DNA of 64,000 nucleotides, taken from Cocos nucifera (Eukaryota > Streptophyta > Magnoliopsida > Arecales > Arecaceae). The stretch is taken from NCBI GenBank assembly GCA_006176705.1, contig QRFJ01001914.1:85464-149463 (forward strand), in the 5' to 3' direction. Position 1 is the stretch's first letter; the number at the start of each line of letters is the position of its first letter. Under the pieces are notes generated by a model that had not been told where the DNA came from, searched no databases, and saw only the letters and a program-made list of their open reading frames with translations. The translations under genes were made by a program, and so were the position numbers. Below are positions 49,640 to 60,430 of this stretch, piece after piece.

Positions 49640-49990
49640 GGAAGGTTGTGGCATATGTCTCAAGGCAACTAAAACCATATGAGCAAAATTACCTGACCCA
49701 TGACTTGGAGCTAACAGTCATAGTCTTTGCTTTGAAAACTTGGATGCATTACTTGTATGGTGCACCTTGTGATATATTCATAGAGCATAAGAGCCTCAAG
49801 TATATTTTCATTCAAAAGAAGTTGAATTTTAGATAAAAAAGATGGTTAGAACTATGATTATGACTTAACCATGCATTAACTACCATCCAAAAAAAATGAA
49901 TATAGTAGTAGATGCTTTAAGCAGAAAATCATGTGATATATCAGCTCTGAACACTTCACAGAGGTCTATTTTGGAAGAACTGGAGAGATC
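49640..49990 (+). pseudogene. Ty3/gypsy RNase H fragment
   Basis: Reads VAYVSRQLKPYEQNYLTHDL, then HYLYGAPCDIFIEHKSLKYI, the RNase H region of plant gypsy Pol (49648-49836). After stops, broken remnants resemble the RRWLEL and VVADALSRKS blocks. No LTR or other Pol domain of this copy is visible. The inverted repeat abuts its left side and the CACTA end abuts its right side. Confidence 0.8.
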
Positions 49991-50069
49991 ATAAAATGAG
50001 ATGCGACTATATAACTTTGGATGTCAGCTTGCTACCCTCATAGTATACGCTACAACAAAAATATTTTTT

Positions 50070-50520
50070 TACGATGCAAAAAATTCATCGCTAATAATAA
50101 ATTTCATCTCTAATAATTATTAGCGATAAAAATTTTATCGCTAATTTTTCATCCCAAAAAATGGGGTCGCAAATAATAATTAGTTATGAAAAGTTAATTT
50201 TTGTCACTAATAAAATTTTTTTATGATGAAATATTTCATCGTATAATTTTTTTTATTCATTAAATTATTTACGATGAAACTATTTATGATGAAAATCCAA
50301 AACTTTTCATCATAAATAAAAATTTATTTATGATAAAAAAATTTCATCATAAATAATAAATTATTTATGATGGGAAGATTTTATTGCAAATAATTACTTA
50401 TTTGTGATGAAAATTTTCCATCGCAAATAAGTTATTATTTGCGATAGAATCTTTTCATCGTAAATAAATTTTCATTTATGATGAAAATTTTTCATCATAA
50501 ATAATTACATCATAAATTTT
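50070..50520. repeat. CACTA subterminal repeats
   Basis: Direct and inverted copies of a 10-14 bp word of the type ttatttatgatgaaaa and its complement, packed every 15-40 bp. In CACTA elements such arrays are transposase-binding sites. Confidence 0.75.
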
Positions 50521-50818
50521 TTTTTTAAAAAAATTATAAATAAATATATTTTATAATTTATATTTTTAATATTAATATTTATAATTTATAAAATTAAAAT
50601 AAAAAATTCTTAAATAAATTTCATCCATAATAAATTTTATTATTTCATTATATAAAAAAATATTTTATTATAAAAAGTATTTTTTAGTAAATATAAAAGA
50701 TCCAAAATAAAAATAAAAATATATAAAAATAGATCGTCGGTCGTCAAGCATTGATAGTATCTGAAGAAGGAGAATGGATCGAAGGAGGAGAGCGCTCAGA
50801 GGAGCTCGAATCAGCCTA

Positions 50819-50980
50819 CTATTTCATCAGCTGCATTATTTGCTCCATCTGTGCCATCTGCTCCATCATCTACATCTGCAACAGCTGGTACTTGTTGACG
50901 CATGCAGTCAACTCAGTAGCCTGCTATCGATCCTCAATCACCCGCTGTCGATCCTCAGCTGCCTGTCTCTGCATCTCCAT
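50819..50980 (-). pseudogene. C-terminus of TNPA-like CACTA protein
   Basis: The minus-strand frame reads MEMQRQAAEDRQRVIEDRQQ and a Met/Gln-rich helix (MMEQMAQMEQIMQLMK), with one internal stop. This is the coiled-coil tail typical of plant Transposase_24/TNPA-like proteins. The upstream part is interrupted by E3. Confidence 0.65.
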
Positions 50981-51002
50981 CTATCAAACATCATAGGCAG
51001 TA

Positions 51003-53281
51003 TGTAAAGGAAAATCCTGATTTCTCGGTCCAGGTTCGTCCAGATCTGATTAGATCAAGAGATATATTTCAAAAATTTTTTCTTGATCTCAATCAGATCT
51101 TGATATGTTTCAGATCTGATTCTTATTATTTTAATAAATAAAATAAAATAAGATAAATTAAATCAAATTTAATTTACCTGATTTGGGTAATCCTATTACC
51201 CTGTAGATGATTCTGATTGCAGCGGAAGGTTCTGAATCTTAGCCATGCAAGCGCCTGGCCTCTACCGGTATCCACTCGGGTTGGATCTGGAGATCCTCTT
51301 CTTCTCTATCACACCTCCAAAAATCAGATCTGGATCTGATCTGGAGGATCTTCAAAACTCTTTTGAAGATCTGCAGTCGTCCTTTTGCAGCAGCGCAGCC
51401 TTCTTGCTTTTGATCGCCTTTCCTTGATCTGAATCGCACCAACCTAAATCCAAAACACTTTTGGACGTGGAGAGCAAGGGGAGAAGAGACTATGGCATGG
51501 AGAAGGAGGGGAGAGGCAGCCTTGGGGCGTGTCTAATAGCATTACTTTTTTTTAATTAGGGTTGGGCGCAGGGTCTTATTTATAGACCTCTTGTGATCCA
51601 ACTCCTCTTCCTCTCAACCAATCACAACCCTTTGTGAAATCAGATCTAAATCTGATTGGTTGGAATAGAGACCCCTGGATTCCTCCTTAGAGGGTGCCTA
51701 AGACCAGTCAAACTGGATTCTTAGTAGAACTCTGATTGGAATCCAAAAGGGAGGTGGAGTCCTTGTCCAACAAGGACTCCTAGGCGCCTCCTACTTGGGC
51801 TCACGCCACCCTTGGCGTGCGCCCTTCTCCTTGCCAGGTTCTGGCAGGGGGACAGGCCCCCACCAGCTCTCCAATAGGTGCATGACATGTGGTCAAAAGT
51901 CAAAGGGTGAATGGTCAACGTTTGACCAGTCAAAGGTAGACTTTTGACCAAAGTCAAAGAACAAGAAATGGCAGGTGACCAAAAATGGCAGGTAATGTCT
52001 TACAAATAAGACAACCTATTCTGACTTGGACAACCTCCAGTCAGACCATATGAAGGCCTCTGATTGAGCACAAACTCCTTTGGCTCAGTCAGGACAACTT
52101 ATTTATGATAGTAAAAGAAGAACGTTAGGTTCAATCGAGTGCTAGCACGATTTTCCTTGAACCTAATTGAATCTCATTCAGATCAATTGAACTAGATCAG
52201 TTCAATTGATGATCACCAGATTCAAACCCTTGTTTGTGTGACCCAGTTAGGTTCAGTTCTGTATGGTAATGGGATATGTCATGATCTCTATCATCGACAT
52301 CATCGAAACTCCTTTCGATGGATCAGAACTCTTCTGATTCGAACAGCTAGAATGATCGATCATCTAAATCATTCTAATTGCTCCCAAAATCCACCAGTGA
52401 CACCTAGCAGTATATGGTGGCAACCCATCAGAGCTGAATGCGAACCTCTTGGTGCAGCTACCTGTGTGATTAAGTTCTTCTATCTTGAGCCCCGATCAGA
52501 TTAGGGTTAAGGTGAACTCGTCAAACCCTAGTCTCTGTCATATGATGTAATCATTCGATTCGAGTCCAATGTGAAAATCTAAATAGAAACTCTTTCTATT
52601 ATTTCACTCTACCATGGCCATGGATTTCTGGACTTGATTCTCATGATCATCATAGGGCTGCTCCTCTACCACCGAGGTAGATAGATTCCATCTTGATGCA
52701 ATCCAGTTCCTACAATGAACATGCTATAGCCAACATACACCTCAGGGTTCCATATGGCTAGGAGACCGAGTAATGGTGTAGTCAAACTATAACACCCTCA
52801 AGGTGAACTGCCGATGCATCTCAGGTCAAAGAACCAGACACACTACTGCAGCATCGAGTCAGTCATTGACGAGAAGGTAGACTTCCTAATGACTACTCGA
52901 GGTGGTCACGCTCAGTGCCCTCGTTCTCTAACGAGTACCTGTACTCTCGCTCCGGTGTCTCCACACCGTAGACTCAAGACTCATCTACTAAAGAGAAGCG
53001 ATCGTACACCAACCTTCCGGATCAATCACCATCCTCGTGATGATCCTATGGTCGGGAGCTGTTTATGAGTTAATAATGATTATTCATGTCTTAAATTTTC
53101 AACTCTTGAAAATATGAATTATCATTACCATTAACTCAAAGGATGTATCACAGACACTAAATACACATGTGTGATAGAAAATAACCCATTTCATTAATTA
53201 TAGTCAAAATTATAATTTTGCCCCTAGAAGTGTATTACAAGTGTCAGCCAATTCTGGCTTCTAGGGCACATATATCTAACA
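51003..53281 (-). repeat. 3' LTR of E3, 2279 bp
   Basis: Starts tgtaaagg (right copy tgaaggg) and ends ctaaca at 53281, followed by the intact PPT complement. Contains the gtagatagattcc and caaggtgaactgc blocks shared by all copies. Confidence 0.93.
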
Positions 53282-53295
53282 ATCTCCCACTTGTC

Positions 53296-54786
53296 CTAAA
53301 GCCAATTGGCTACAAGTCTAAGTCCCATCTTCTCAAGGTGGGCTTCGATCTTCTGCTGGCCCAACGGCTTTGTAAGTGGGTCTGCCACATTATCTGCGGA
53401 GTTGACTCTCTTGACCTCAACGTAACCTTTCTCAAGGTAATCGCGGATGAGATGATATCGCCGCTCAATGTGCTTGGACTTCTGGTGAGACCTCGGCTCC
53501 TTAGCAAGGGCTATGGCGCCATTGTTGTCGCAGTAAAGAGGAATGGCATCTGATGGCATTACTCCAATTTCTGCAGCAAACTTCTTGTACCAGAATGCTT
53601 CCTTTGCAGCCTCTGATGCAGCTATATATTCTGCTTCCATGGTGGAATCTGCTATCACAGTTTGCTTGGAACTCTTCCAGCTGACAGCTCCACCATTGCA
53701 CACAAACAGACTTCCAGATGTCGACTTTCGATCATCTATATCAGACATGAAGTCCGAGTCTGTGTATCCCTGAACTTGGAGTTCTCCATTACCAAAGACC
53801 AACATCATATCCTTAGTTCTTCTCAAGTACTTAAGGATACATTTCACAGAAGTCCAGTGTTCTTCACCTGGATTTGACTGATATCTGCTTGTGACACTCA
53901 CAGCATGGGCTATATCAGGTCGTGTACATAGCATGGCATACATGAGGCTCCCTATTGCAGAAGCATAAGGGATCTTGCTCATGCATTCTATTTCCTCAGG
54001 TGTGCTGGGGCACATCTTCTTGGAAAGATGAATACCATGTCTGAAGGGTATTAATCCCCTCTTAGAGTTTTCCATACTAAACCTCTTTAGTACTTCCTCT
54101 ATGTACATCTTCTGTGAAAGTCCTAGCATCCTATTCGGTCTATCCCTATAGACCTTAATTCCTAGAATAAAGGATGCTTCACCTAGGTCTTTCATGGAGA
54201 ATTCCTTGGACAACCACATCTTGACTGATGTCAACATGGGAATATCATTCCCAATAAGGAGGATGTCATCCACGTACAATACGAGGAAGACAACAGCGCT
54301 CCCGCTGACCCTTTTGAAAACACATGGTTCCTCTTCATTTTTGATGAAACCAAACTTTTTGATCACATCATTGAAACGAGTGTTCCAGCTCCGAGATGCT
54401 TGCTTAAGTCCATATATGGACCTTTGCAGCTTGCAAACCTTGTGATCAGTATCACTGGATGTGAAACCTAGCGGCTGTTCCATATAGATATCTTCCTCAA
54501 GATATCCATTTAGGAATGCCGTTTTCACGTCCATTTGCCATATTTCATAATCGAAATAGGCTGCAACAGCAAGCAATGTGCGGATGGATTTTAGCATAGC
54601 TACTGGGGAAAAGGTATCCTGATAGTCAATGCCTTCGCGTTGACTATAACCTTTTGCCACCAGTCTAGCCTTGAATGTCTCCACATTCCCATCTGCACCA
54701 ATCTTTCTCTTGAAGATCCATTTACACCCAATAGGTACTATACCTTCTGGTGGATCTACCAAGGTCCAGACTTGGTTTGAGTGCAT
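53296..54786 (-). CDS. E3 reverse transcriptase-RNase H, open for 496 codons
   Basis: Copia Pol C-terminal part, copying element RNA into DNA and degrading the RNA strand. Domains: RT from VWTLVDPPEGI through WQMDVKTAFLNGYLEEDIYM and VCKLQRSIYGLKQASRSW to the active site YVDDILLIGND (54265-54276). A connection region with YASAIGSLMYAM and RPDIAHAVSV follows, then RNase H with YTDSDF, DSTMEAEYIAASEAAKEA and LYCDNNGAIALAKEPRSH, ending KPLGQQKIEAHLEKMG. The frame is intact, but it is the C-terminal part of a polyprotein whose upstream region is broken, so it is not an independent gene. Met at 54786 is internal, not a true start. Confidence 0.92.
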   Translation of the reverse strand: MHSNQVWTLVDPPEGIVPIGCKWIFKRKIGADGNVETFKARLVAKGYSQREGIDYQDTFSPVAMLKSIRTLLAVAAYFDYEIWQMDVKTAFLNGYLEEDIYMEQPLGFTSSDTDHKVCKLQRSIYGLKQASRSWNTRFNDVIKKFGFIKNEEEPCVFKRVSGSAVVFLVLYVDDILLIGNDIPMLTSVKMWLSKEFSMKDLGEASFILGIKVYRDRPNRMLGLSQKMYIEEVLKRFSMENSKRGLIPFRHGIHLSKKMCPSTPEEIECMSKIPYASAIGSLMYAMLCTRPDIAHAVSVTSRYQSNPGEEHWTSVKCILKYLRRTKDMMLVFGNGELQVQGYTDSDFMSDIDDRKSTSGSLFVCNGGAVSWKSSKQTVIADSTMEAEYIAASEAAKEAFWYKKFAAEIGVMPSDAIPLYCDNNGAIALAKEPRSHQKSKHIERRYHLIRDYLEKGYVEVKRVNSADNVADPLTKPLGQQKIEAHLEKMGLRLVANWL

Positions 54787-56000
54787 CGAGTCGAATCTTC
54801 TGACTTCATTGCCTCAAGCCATTTCTCGGAGTCGATATCTGATATCGCCTCGTTGTAGGTTTTGGGATCATCACCATGAGCACCATTACCTATGAGGAAC
54901 ATTTCCTCTACGTCCTCTGAAATAATACCTAAGTATCTTTCAGGGGGATGGGAAACTCTTTCCGATCTACGAGGTGGAGGAGGTAGTGTTCTTATTGGCT
55001 CAACCTGATTTGGTTCCACTTGGTCCTTAGCTCGTTTCTGCTTGTGAGACTTTCTCATCAAGCTTAATCTGCTTTCCAATGCCACTATCTTGAATAAACT
55101 ATTTTTCAAGAAATATGGCATGTCGACTCACAATCACATTGTGGTCTTCTGGAATGTAGAAATAGTATCCTAATGACTCTTTAGGATATCCTATGAATCG
55201 AGCTCTAAAGGACCTAAACTCTAACTTGTCCGCTTGTTGTCTTTTGACATGAGCCGGACAACCCCAAATTCTGAGATGACTCAGACTTGGTTTCTTACCG
55301 TGCCATATCTCATACGGTGTGGTAGGAACGGTTTTAGAGGGAACCCTATTCAGTAAATAGATTGAAGTTAATAATGAATGTCCCCAAAGAAAATCAGGGA
55401 GGTCTGTGAAGCTCATCATGGATCGAACCATATCCAATAGAGTCCGATTTCTCCGTTCTGAAACCCCGTTGAGTTGAGGTGTTCCTGGTGGAGTCCATTG
55501 AGAGACTATGCCATTTTCCTTAAGATAGTCTAGGAATTCCCGGCTAAGGTATTCACCTCCTCGATCTGATCGAAGAACCTTAATGGGTTTTTCCAGTTTG
55601 TTTTTCTACTTCATGTCTGAATTCTTTGAACTTTTCAAAAGCTTCAGACTTGTGTCTCATAAGATACACATACCCATACCTAGACAGATCATCGGTAAAG
55701 GTAATGAAGTAGACAAAATTGCCTCTAGCCGGCACATCAAATGGGCCGCACACATCAGTATGTACTAGGGCAAGGAGATCTGTGGCCCTCTCCCCATGTC
55801 CAACAAAAGGGAGTTTAGTCATTTTGCCTTGAAGACAAGATTCACAAGTTGGATATGACTCAAAAGTCAATGGACTCAATAGCCCATTTTTCTCCAATTT
55901 GTTAATCCTATCTTCTGCTATATGACCTAATCTCAGGTGCCATAGATATCTATCGTTTGGACTATCCCTAGGTCGTTTGGCATTCACGTTTTGCTCGATA
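54787..56000 (-). pseudogene. E3 integrase (frameshifted)
   Basis: The HHCC zinc-binding domain (HLRLGHIAEDRI, CESCLQGKMTKLPF) and the first catalytic block (HTDVCGPFDVPARGNF, FTDDLSRYGYVYL) are in 55580-56137. The third block, RSDRGGEYLS through SERRNRTLLDM, is in a different frame at about 55440-55600. The C-terminal domain is 55099-55437 (PYEIWHGKKPSLSHLRIWG). A frameshift at about 55.6 kb separates the first two. The linker to RT is 54756-55121. Confidence 0.85.
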
Positions 56001-56688
56001 GTTAGAAATAGGTACATCAATATGTAGCTGATAAAGACCATTAATAAGGAAACCATTTGCAATTTTATTTCTTTCATAAAGAATGTTACAATGGTCCTTA
56101 AAGAAGGTGAATCACATAACCTTCTTGTGCTAAGCATGAAACAGAAATCAAATTCCTGCTAGCTGCAGGCACATAATAACAGTCTTTTAAAACTAAGTCT
56201 AAACCAGATGGTAATCGAAGAGGGTATGTTCCCACGGCTACTGCAGCAACTCTTGCTCCATTACCGATGCGTAGGATCATGTCTCCATCCCTCAGCCTCC
56301 TGCTATCCTCAAGACCCTGCATAGAAGTGCACAGATGAGCACTAGAACCAGAGTCAAGCACCCAACTGGATGCAGAAGAAACCGTAAGGTTAGACTCAAT
56401 AACGAGCATACCTCCAGAAGGACCTTCCTTCTTGTTCTTCAGGGTGGCCAGGTAAGTAGGGCAGTTCCGCTTCCAATGGCCGTCGCTGTTGCAATGGAAA
56501 CACTTTCCTTTGCCATCGACCTTTTTCTTCGGTTCTGCCTTCTTCTTCTTTGATCCTTCCACCTTTTGCTTTTTCACAGACTTCTTTTTCTTTCCATAAG
56601 ACTTTCTTTTGGAAGAAGTCCGTTCCATAGCAAGAACTGAGCCTTTAGAACCTTTCATAGAAAGCTCAGCGGTAACCAGCATATTCAT
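56001..56688 (-). pseudogene. E3 zinc knuckle and protease region
   Basis: Frame 56098-56688 holds a Lys-rich stretch, a CCHC zinc knuckle (CFHCNSDGHWKRNC) of the nucleocapsid and the aspartic protease motif (WVLDSGSSAHLC). It ends near 56098, where the frame changes before integrase. The frame also shifts relative to gag near 56670-56690. Confidence 0.85.
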
Positions 56689-57247
56689 TAACTTCGGCCA
56701 AGGAATTTTGAAGTTTATGCATGTGGTAATTCATGATGAATTGCCCATATGCATCAGTCAAGGATTGCAGAATAATATCGTTCTGCAGATCCAAGTCCAA
56801 CTTCACACCGAGCTTCTCAAGCTCTTCCATGTCCTTGATCATTGTCAGACAGTGATCTTGGACTGACTGCCCATCACGCATCTTAGCCTTAAAAAGTCAT
56901 TTCGTGACTTGATATTTGGCTGCGCGACTCTGTTCACCAAACATCTCCTGCAGGTGAGCCAACATTTGGCGAGCAGTCCCGATATCTTCATGTTGGCGCT
57001 GGAGCTCATCAGACATCGAGCCCAACATGTAATATCTGGCCTTATTATCTTCGTCTATCCATTTTTCCAGAGACGCTCTCTGTTCAATGGATGGACGAGC
57101 TGGTAAGGTGGGAGGGTCCTGGTCCAAAACATGGGTTAACTTCTCTGAACCCAAAATAATTTTGTAGTTCCTGAGCCAATCTTTATAATTGGGTCAAGTC
57201 AGTCTATGTGTGTCTAGGATACGTGCCAATGGGTTGGACGCAGACAT
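56666..57247 (-). pseudogene. E3 gag (UBN2 type) with stops
   Basis: Capsid-type Gag starting at 57247 (MSASNPLARIL). One TGA lies about 17 codons in (LT*PNYKDW) and another at 56894-56896 (QVTK*LFKAK), all in one frame to 56666. Motifs such as ARYYMLGSMSDELQRQHEDI and TARQMLAHLQEMFG are those of copia gag. The stops mean no full Gag-Pol can be made. Confidence 0.85.
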
Positions 57248-59126
57248 TTTCCTGTAGAGAGTCAAAGATTCTAGTTAGATACTGTAATTATTGACTTGAC
57301 CAATTTGTTTAGGGATTTTATTTTTAAACAAATTAGCTCCCACTATTTTCTCGGATCCCTACACTCCCTCTGTAGAGATGCGAAAATCTCCATGATTAAT
57401 GATTTCTAGTGGGTGGTGCGGTCTCACCAACTGACTCATCACCTCACCTAACAGTTATTGGTGATGGGTTAGCCAATGAGTGAACAACTCTTGTTCAATG
57501 ATTCTCTAATCATGGTGCACCCAAACTTGGTCTCTAATTCATGAATCTCACCGTATCCGAAATATTGATCCACTCCTTAGTTAAGTCAGACCCACCATTT
57601 GCATAGACTGGGTTCCTAATTGAGTCTCTCACCGTATCCGAAATATTGAGCCCAACTCATCCTCCAGCCCATAGCATCCAATGCCTAATAGACATGGTTG
57701 CATCTTCCCGGTGCAACTGAGCCACTGTATCCAGCCGAGAACAATCAACCCCGGGAAGGGCCCGCACATCTACAATGGTGGAAGACCTCAGACTTAATCT
57801 TTTCTTAGGGAGAATTGATTCAGGTCTCATTAAACTAGACTTGGCATTAGTCATAACAATTATGACTAACCTAGTGGCATGGGTTAGCTCGGATTATTGA
57901 CCACCTCAGATCAGAACTGTGTCAACAGATATGGCCAGGTAAGTGAGATCGGTGGAAGGAATATGCCATTAACTCGTACAAGAACGCATTCAGGTCGAGT
58001 AGCTTCCAATTAAAAATCCAGTCGGTCGTATGTGCCAAACTTACCTTAGACACCAAATTGTTGAGTCCAGAACCAATTGGGTTAGCCTACAATCCAGACT
58101 CTAACCTCTGAGCCTAATTAGGTCTTGCTTGATCGTGACTCGATCTTGACCCAGACTTAATCCTATTAGGCTGGTCAATTTAAGCATTGTTGATCCCATC
58201 TAACCAACTCTTGATTCGGTTTGATCAACCGCTTAGACCTAATTGAGCTACCCAAGCCCGAACCCAGTATTATGAATATGTCTTAGATCTGAAAATTCTC
58301 AATTTTAGACCTAATTAATATTTCCATAATCTTAATTCTTAATTAAGTAGGGTTCATAAACAAAATATGCACAATAAATCCTAGGGTTTCAGGATCTAGG
58401 ATTTTTGCAGAAAGTAAGTTTTGGGTTTCTGATTAAGGACGAACACGCAGCACCCCTACACATCATAAGAACACCCCATCGAATGGGAAGAGAGGGCCTT
58501 TAAACCCTTCTTCGTTCTTATGACCGGACGGCCAAGAGGAACGCCTTAATCAGGAACATGCAATACTACAAAACAGTTTTAGATCTATATCATATATCTC
58601 ATATACAAATTAGATCTAATCATGGCATATTTTGCATACATCTCATGTATCGAATCATGCATATTTTCAGATCTAAATTATCTCATAATAATCTAAAAAA
58701 TTAGATTTAAATTGATCTAATCAAAATAAATTCTAATCTAGACAATTATGTAGAACTATTCTACAACTAGTCTAGACATGCATCAATCATATCTCATATG
58801 ATATTTAAAATTAAATAATTTTTATTTGCTATTTTTTAGATGTTATTATAACCAATTATAATATCAAAAAATAGTAAATAAATAGATCTAAAATATGATT
58901 TAATCAAATTAAATTAAAAACATGCAAGACTATTCTATAGAACTATTCTATTTTAGAACTAGTCATGCATATTTTCTAATCTTAGATCCAAATCATTTAA
59001 TTTTAATTTTTTCTGATTTCAGATCTGATCACATCTCATGTGACATCTAAAATCACTTTATTTTTTAATTAAAATAAATTTAAAATTAGATCTAAATACT
59101 TTTAGAACCTTGGCTCTGATACCAGT
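57248..59126 (-). other. E3 untranslated leader and primer-binding site
   Basis: 1.86 kb without a gene between gag and the 5' LTR, collinear with the E1 leader. At 59112-59124 the sequence ggctctgatacca is the perfect complement of TGGTATCAGAGCC, the initiator tRNA-Met site, 2 bp from the LTR. Confidence 0.88.
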
Positions 59127-59327
59127 TGAAGGGAAAATCCTGATTTTTCGGATCCAGGTTCGTTCAGATCTGATCAGATCAAGAGATATATTTCAAAAAA
59201 AATTTTCTCTTGATCTAATCAGATCTAAGATATTTTAGATCTAATTCTTATTATTTTAATAATTAAAATAAAATTAGATAAATTAAATCAAATTTAATTT
59301 ACCTTGAAGTGGGTAATCCTATTACCC
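59127..59327 (-). repeat. E3 5' LTR, first 201 bp
   Basis: Matches 51003-51201 of the 3' LTR up to cctattaccc, then changes abruptly to gypsy sequence (gaggttccagcc). This is the left breakpoint of the proposed inversion. Confidence 0.92.
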
Positions 59328-59948
59328 GAGGTTCCAGCCAAAGACATCAGCATTCTTTGTAAGAATGTGATGAGCTACTTTCTAGCTTCTCCTTTCAGGT
59401 TCGAGCCGATCTTTACAGTATGTTCTTTATTTCGATCCTCCAAGAAAATTTCTTCAAAGTTGTCGATGGGTTCCCCTCTTTCTTCAGATAGATCATTATG
59501 AGCATCAAGCCCATCCATCGGATAAGGATCTGCTTGCTGCTGTCCTACAAGGCAATATTATAGTAGTGCCAGGCTAGTGCCTGATCTCCTCTAATCTTTC
59601 CGGCTCCATAGCTTGTTGAAAACTTCACTTTCAGATAGTAAGTTAAAATCATAGCTCAAAGTGTATTTAAACTAGATCAGTCAAGGATCACATTATAAGT
59701 AGAAGGGGCTTTGACAACCAAAAAATCAACTTGTGTCTTAGATTGCTTTGGATATCAACCAGCTACCACAGGCAATGTTATTGTTTCTTCGATTGGTACT
59801 ACGTCATCTATGAATCCTATCAATGGAGAATTCATCGGACCCATTCTATCGTCAGATATAGATATTTTGAAGAAAGCATTATAAAATAAGATATCAGCAG
59901 AGATTTTATTATCCATTAAAATATGGCGTACATCATAATCAGCAATAT
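59328..59948 (-). pseudogene. Ty3/gypsy G3 protease and linker, inverted
   Basis: The minus strand reads the gypsy aspartic protease region: IADYDVRHILMDNKISADIL with a damaged active site (DNK where DNGS/DTGS is expected), then SPLIGFIDDVVPIEETITLP and VVAG. Further on are linker blocks IRGDQALAWHYY, EPIDNFEEI, KIGSNLKGEARK and a final NADVFGW near 59340. In intact elements NADVFAW-type sequence leads straight to DMPGI, which here lies 3.2 kb away on the opposite strand (62.5 kb). Confidence 0.8.
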
Positions 59949-59958
59949 NNNNNNNNNN
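59949..59958. other. Assembly gap (10 N)
   Basis: Run of ten N. True size unknown. It separates the gypsy protease piece from the CACTA piece. Confidence 1.
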
Positions 59959-60430
59959 TGATAGCTTCTTTGAATGGGGCTGATCTGCCATCCAATGAAG
60001 TTGAAGCTGATTTAATTTATATTTAATCTTGATAATTTGGAGGGCGATGATCGGTTCATAAATGACGATGAGATAGAAGATGATATATTAATCGATTATT
60101 GTGATTCGGAGGAGGATCTAGAAATCGAGGAGCATACGAATATTGATAAGTAGATCTATATTCTTTATTGAATCTTCTCTTACAATATAGTATGCAATAC
60201 AATTCTATTCATTATTACCATTTATATATTTTTTGCTATTATTATTTATTATTATATTTATTTATATATCAAGTTAATTATATACATAGTTTAAGTATTA
60301 TAGGTATGGCGTCGGGGAGCGAGACAACGACGTTCGAGTTTCCAACCTACCCCTGACCTTCCTTAATTTCCATTGTTGCACCATTAGAATCACCAGAGGG
60401 TCCTATAGAGGTAGATCCGAGTGAGGCAAG
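59959..60430 (+). pseudogene. CACTA fragment: end of TNP2-like and start of TNPA-like genes
   Basis: The plus strand shows an acidic C-terminal tail (FINDDEIEDDILIDYCDSEE) ending at a TAG at 60151. After 150 bp of AT-rich DNA a new start at 60306 reads MASGSETTTFEFPTYP and then, past a stop, a Pro/Glu/Ser-rich stretch. This order fits the 3' end of a CACTA transposase gene and the 5' end of the second CACTA gene. If the inversion is undone it points the same way as the CACTA end at 50.05-51.0 kb. The identification rests mostly on this arrangement. Confidence 0.5.

Larger units (their letters stand above)
50049..51002 (-). mobile_element. 3' part of a CACTA (En/Spm-type) DNA transposon
   Basis: Begins with a CACTA-like terminus, cgctacaacaaaaata (50049-50064). 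About 450 bp of subterminal repeats follow, built from tttgcgatgaaa/tttcatcgcaaat words in both orientations (50070-50520). Further in lies the C-terminal coding end of a TNPA-type protein on the minus strand. The element is cut at 51002 by copia E3. Its continuation is found beyond E3, displaced by an inversion, at 59959-60430. Confidence 0.7.
51003..59327 (-). mobile_element. Copia element E3, best-preserved copy (5' LTR continues inverted at 60431-62505)
   Basis: Minus-strand copia element with a complete 3' LTR (51003-53281), PPT (53282-53293), RNase H, RT, integrase, protease, gag, leader and PBS (59112-59124), then the first 201 bp of the 5' LTR (59127-59327). The remaining 2.07 kb of that LTR is inverted at 60431-62505. 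Both LTRs are very similar by eye, so the insertion is younger than E1 or E2. It interrupts the CACTA element. No target duplication is visible between 51002 and the far side of the LTR. Confidence 0.9.

Noticed and set aside
59949..59958. The N gap as the cause of the apparent inversion
   Set aside because: Both breakpoints (59327 and 62505) lie in continuous sequence away from the gap, so a wrong join at the gap alone would not create them. Misassembly elsewhere is not excluded.
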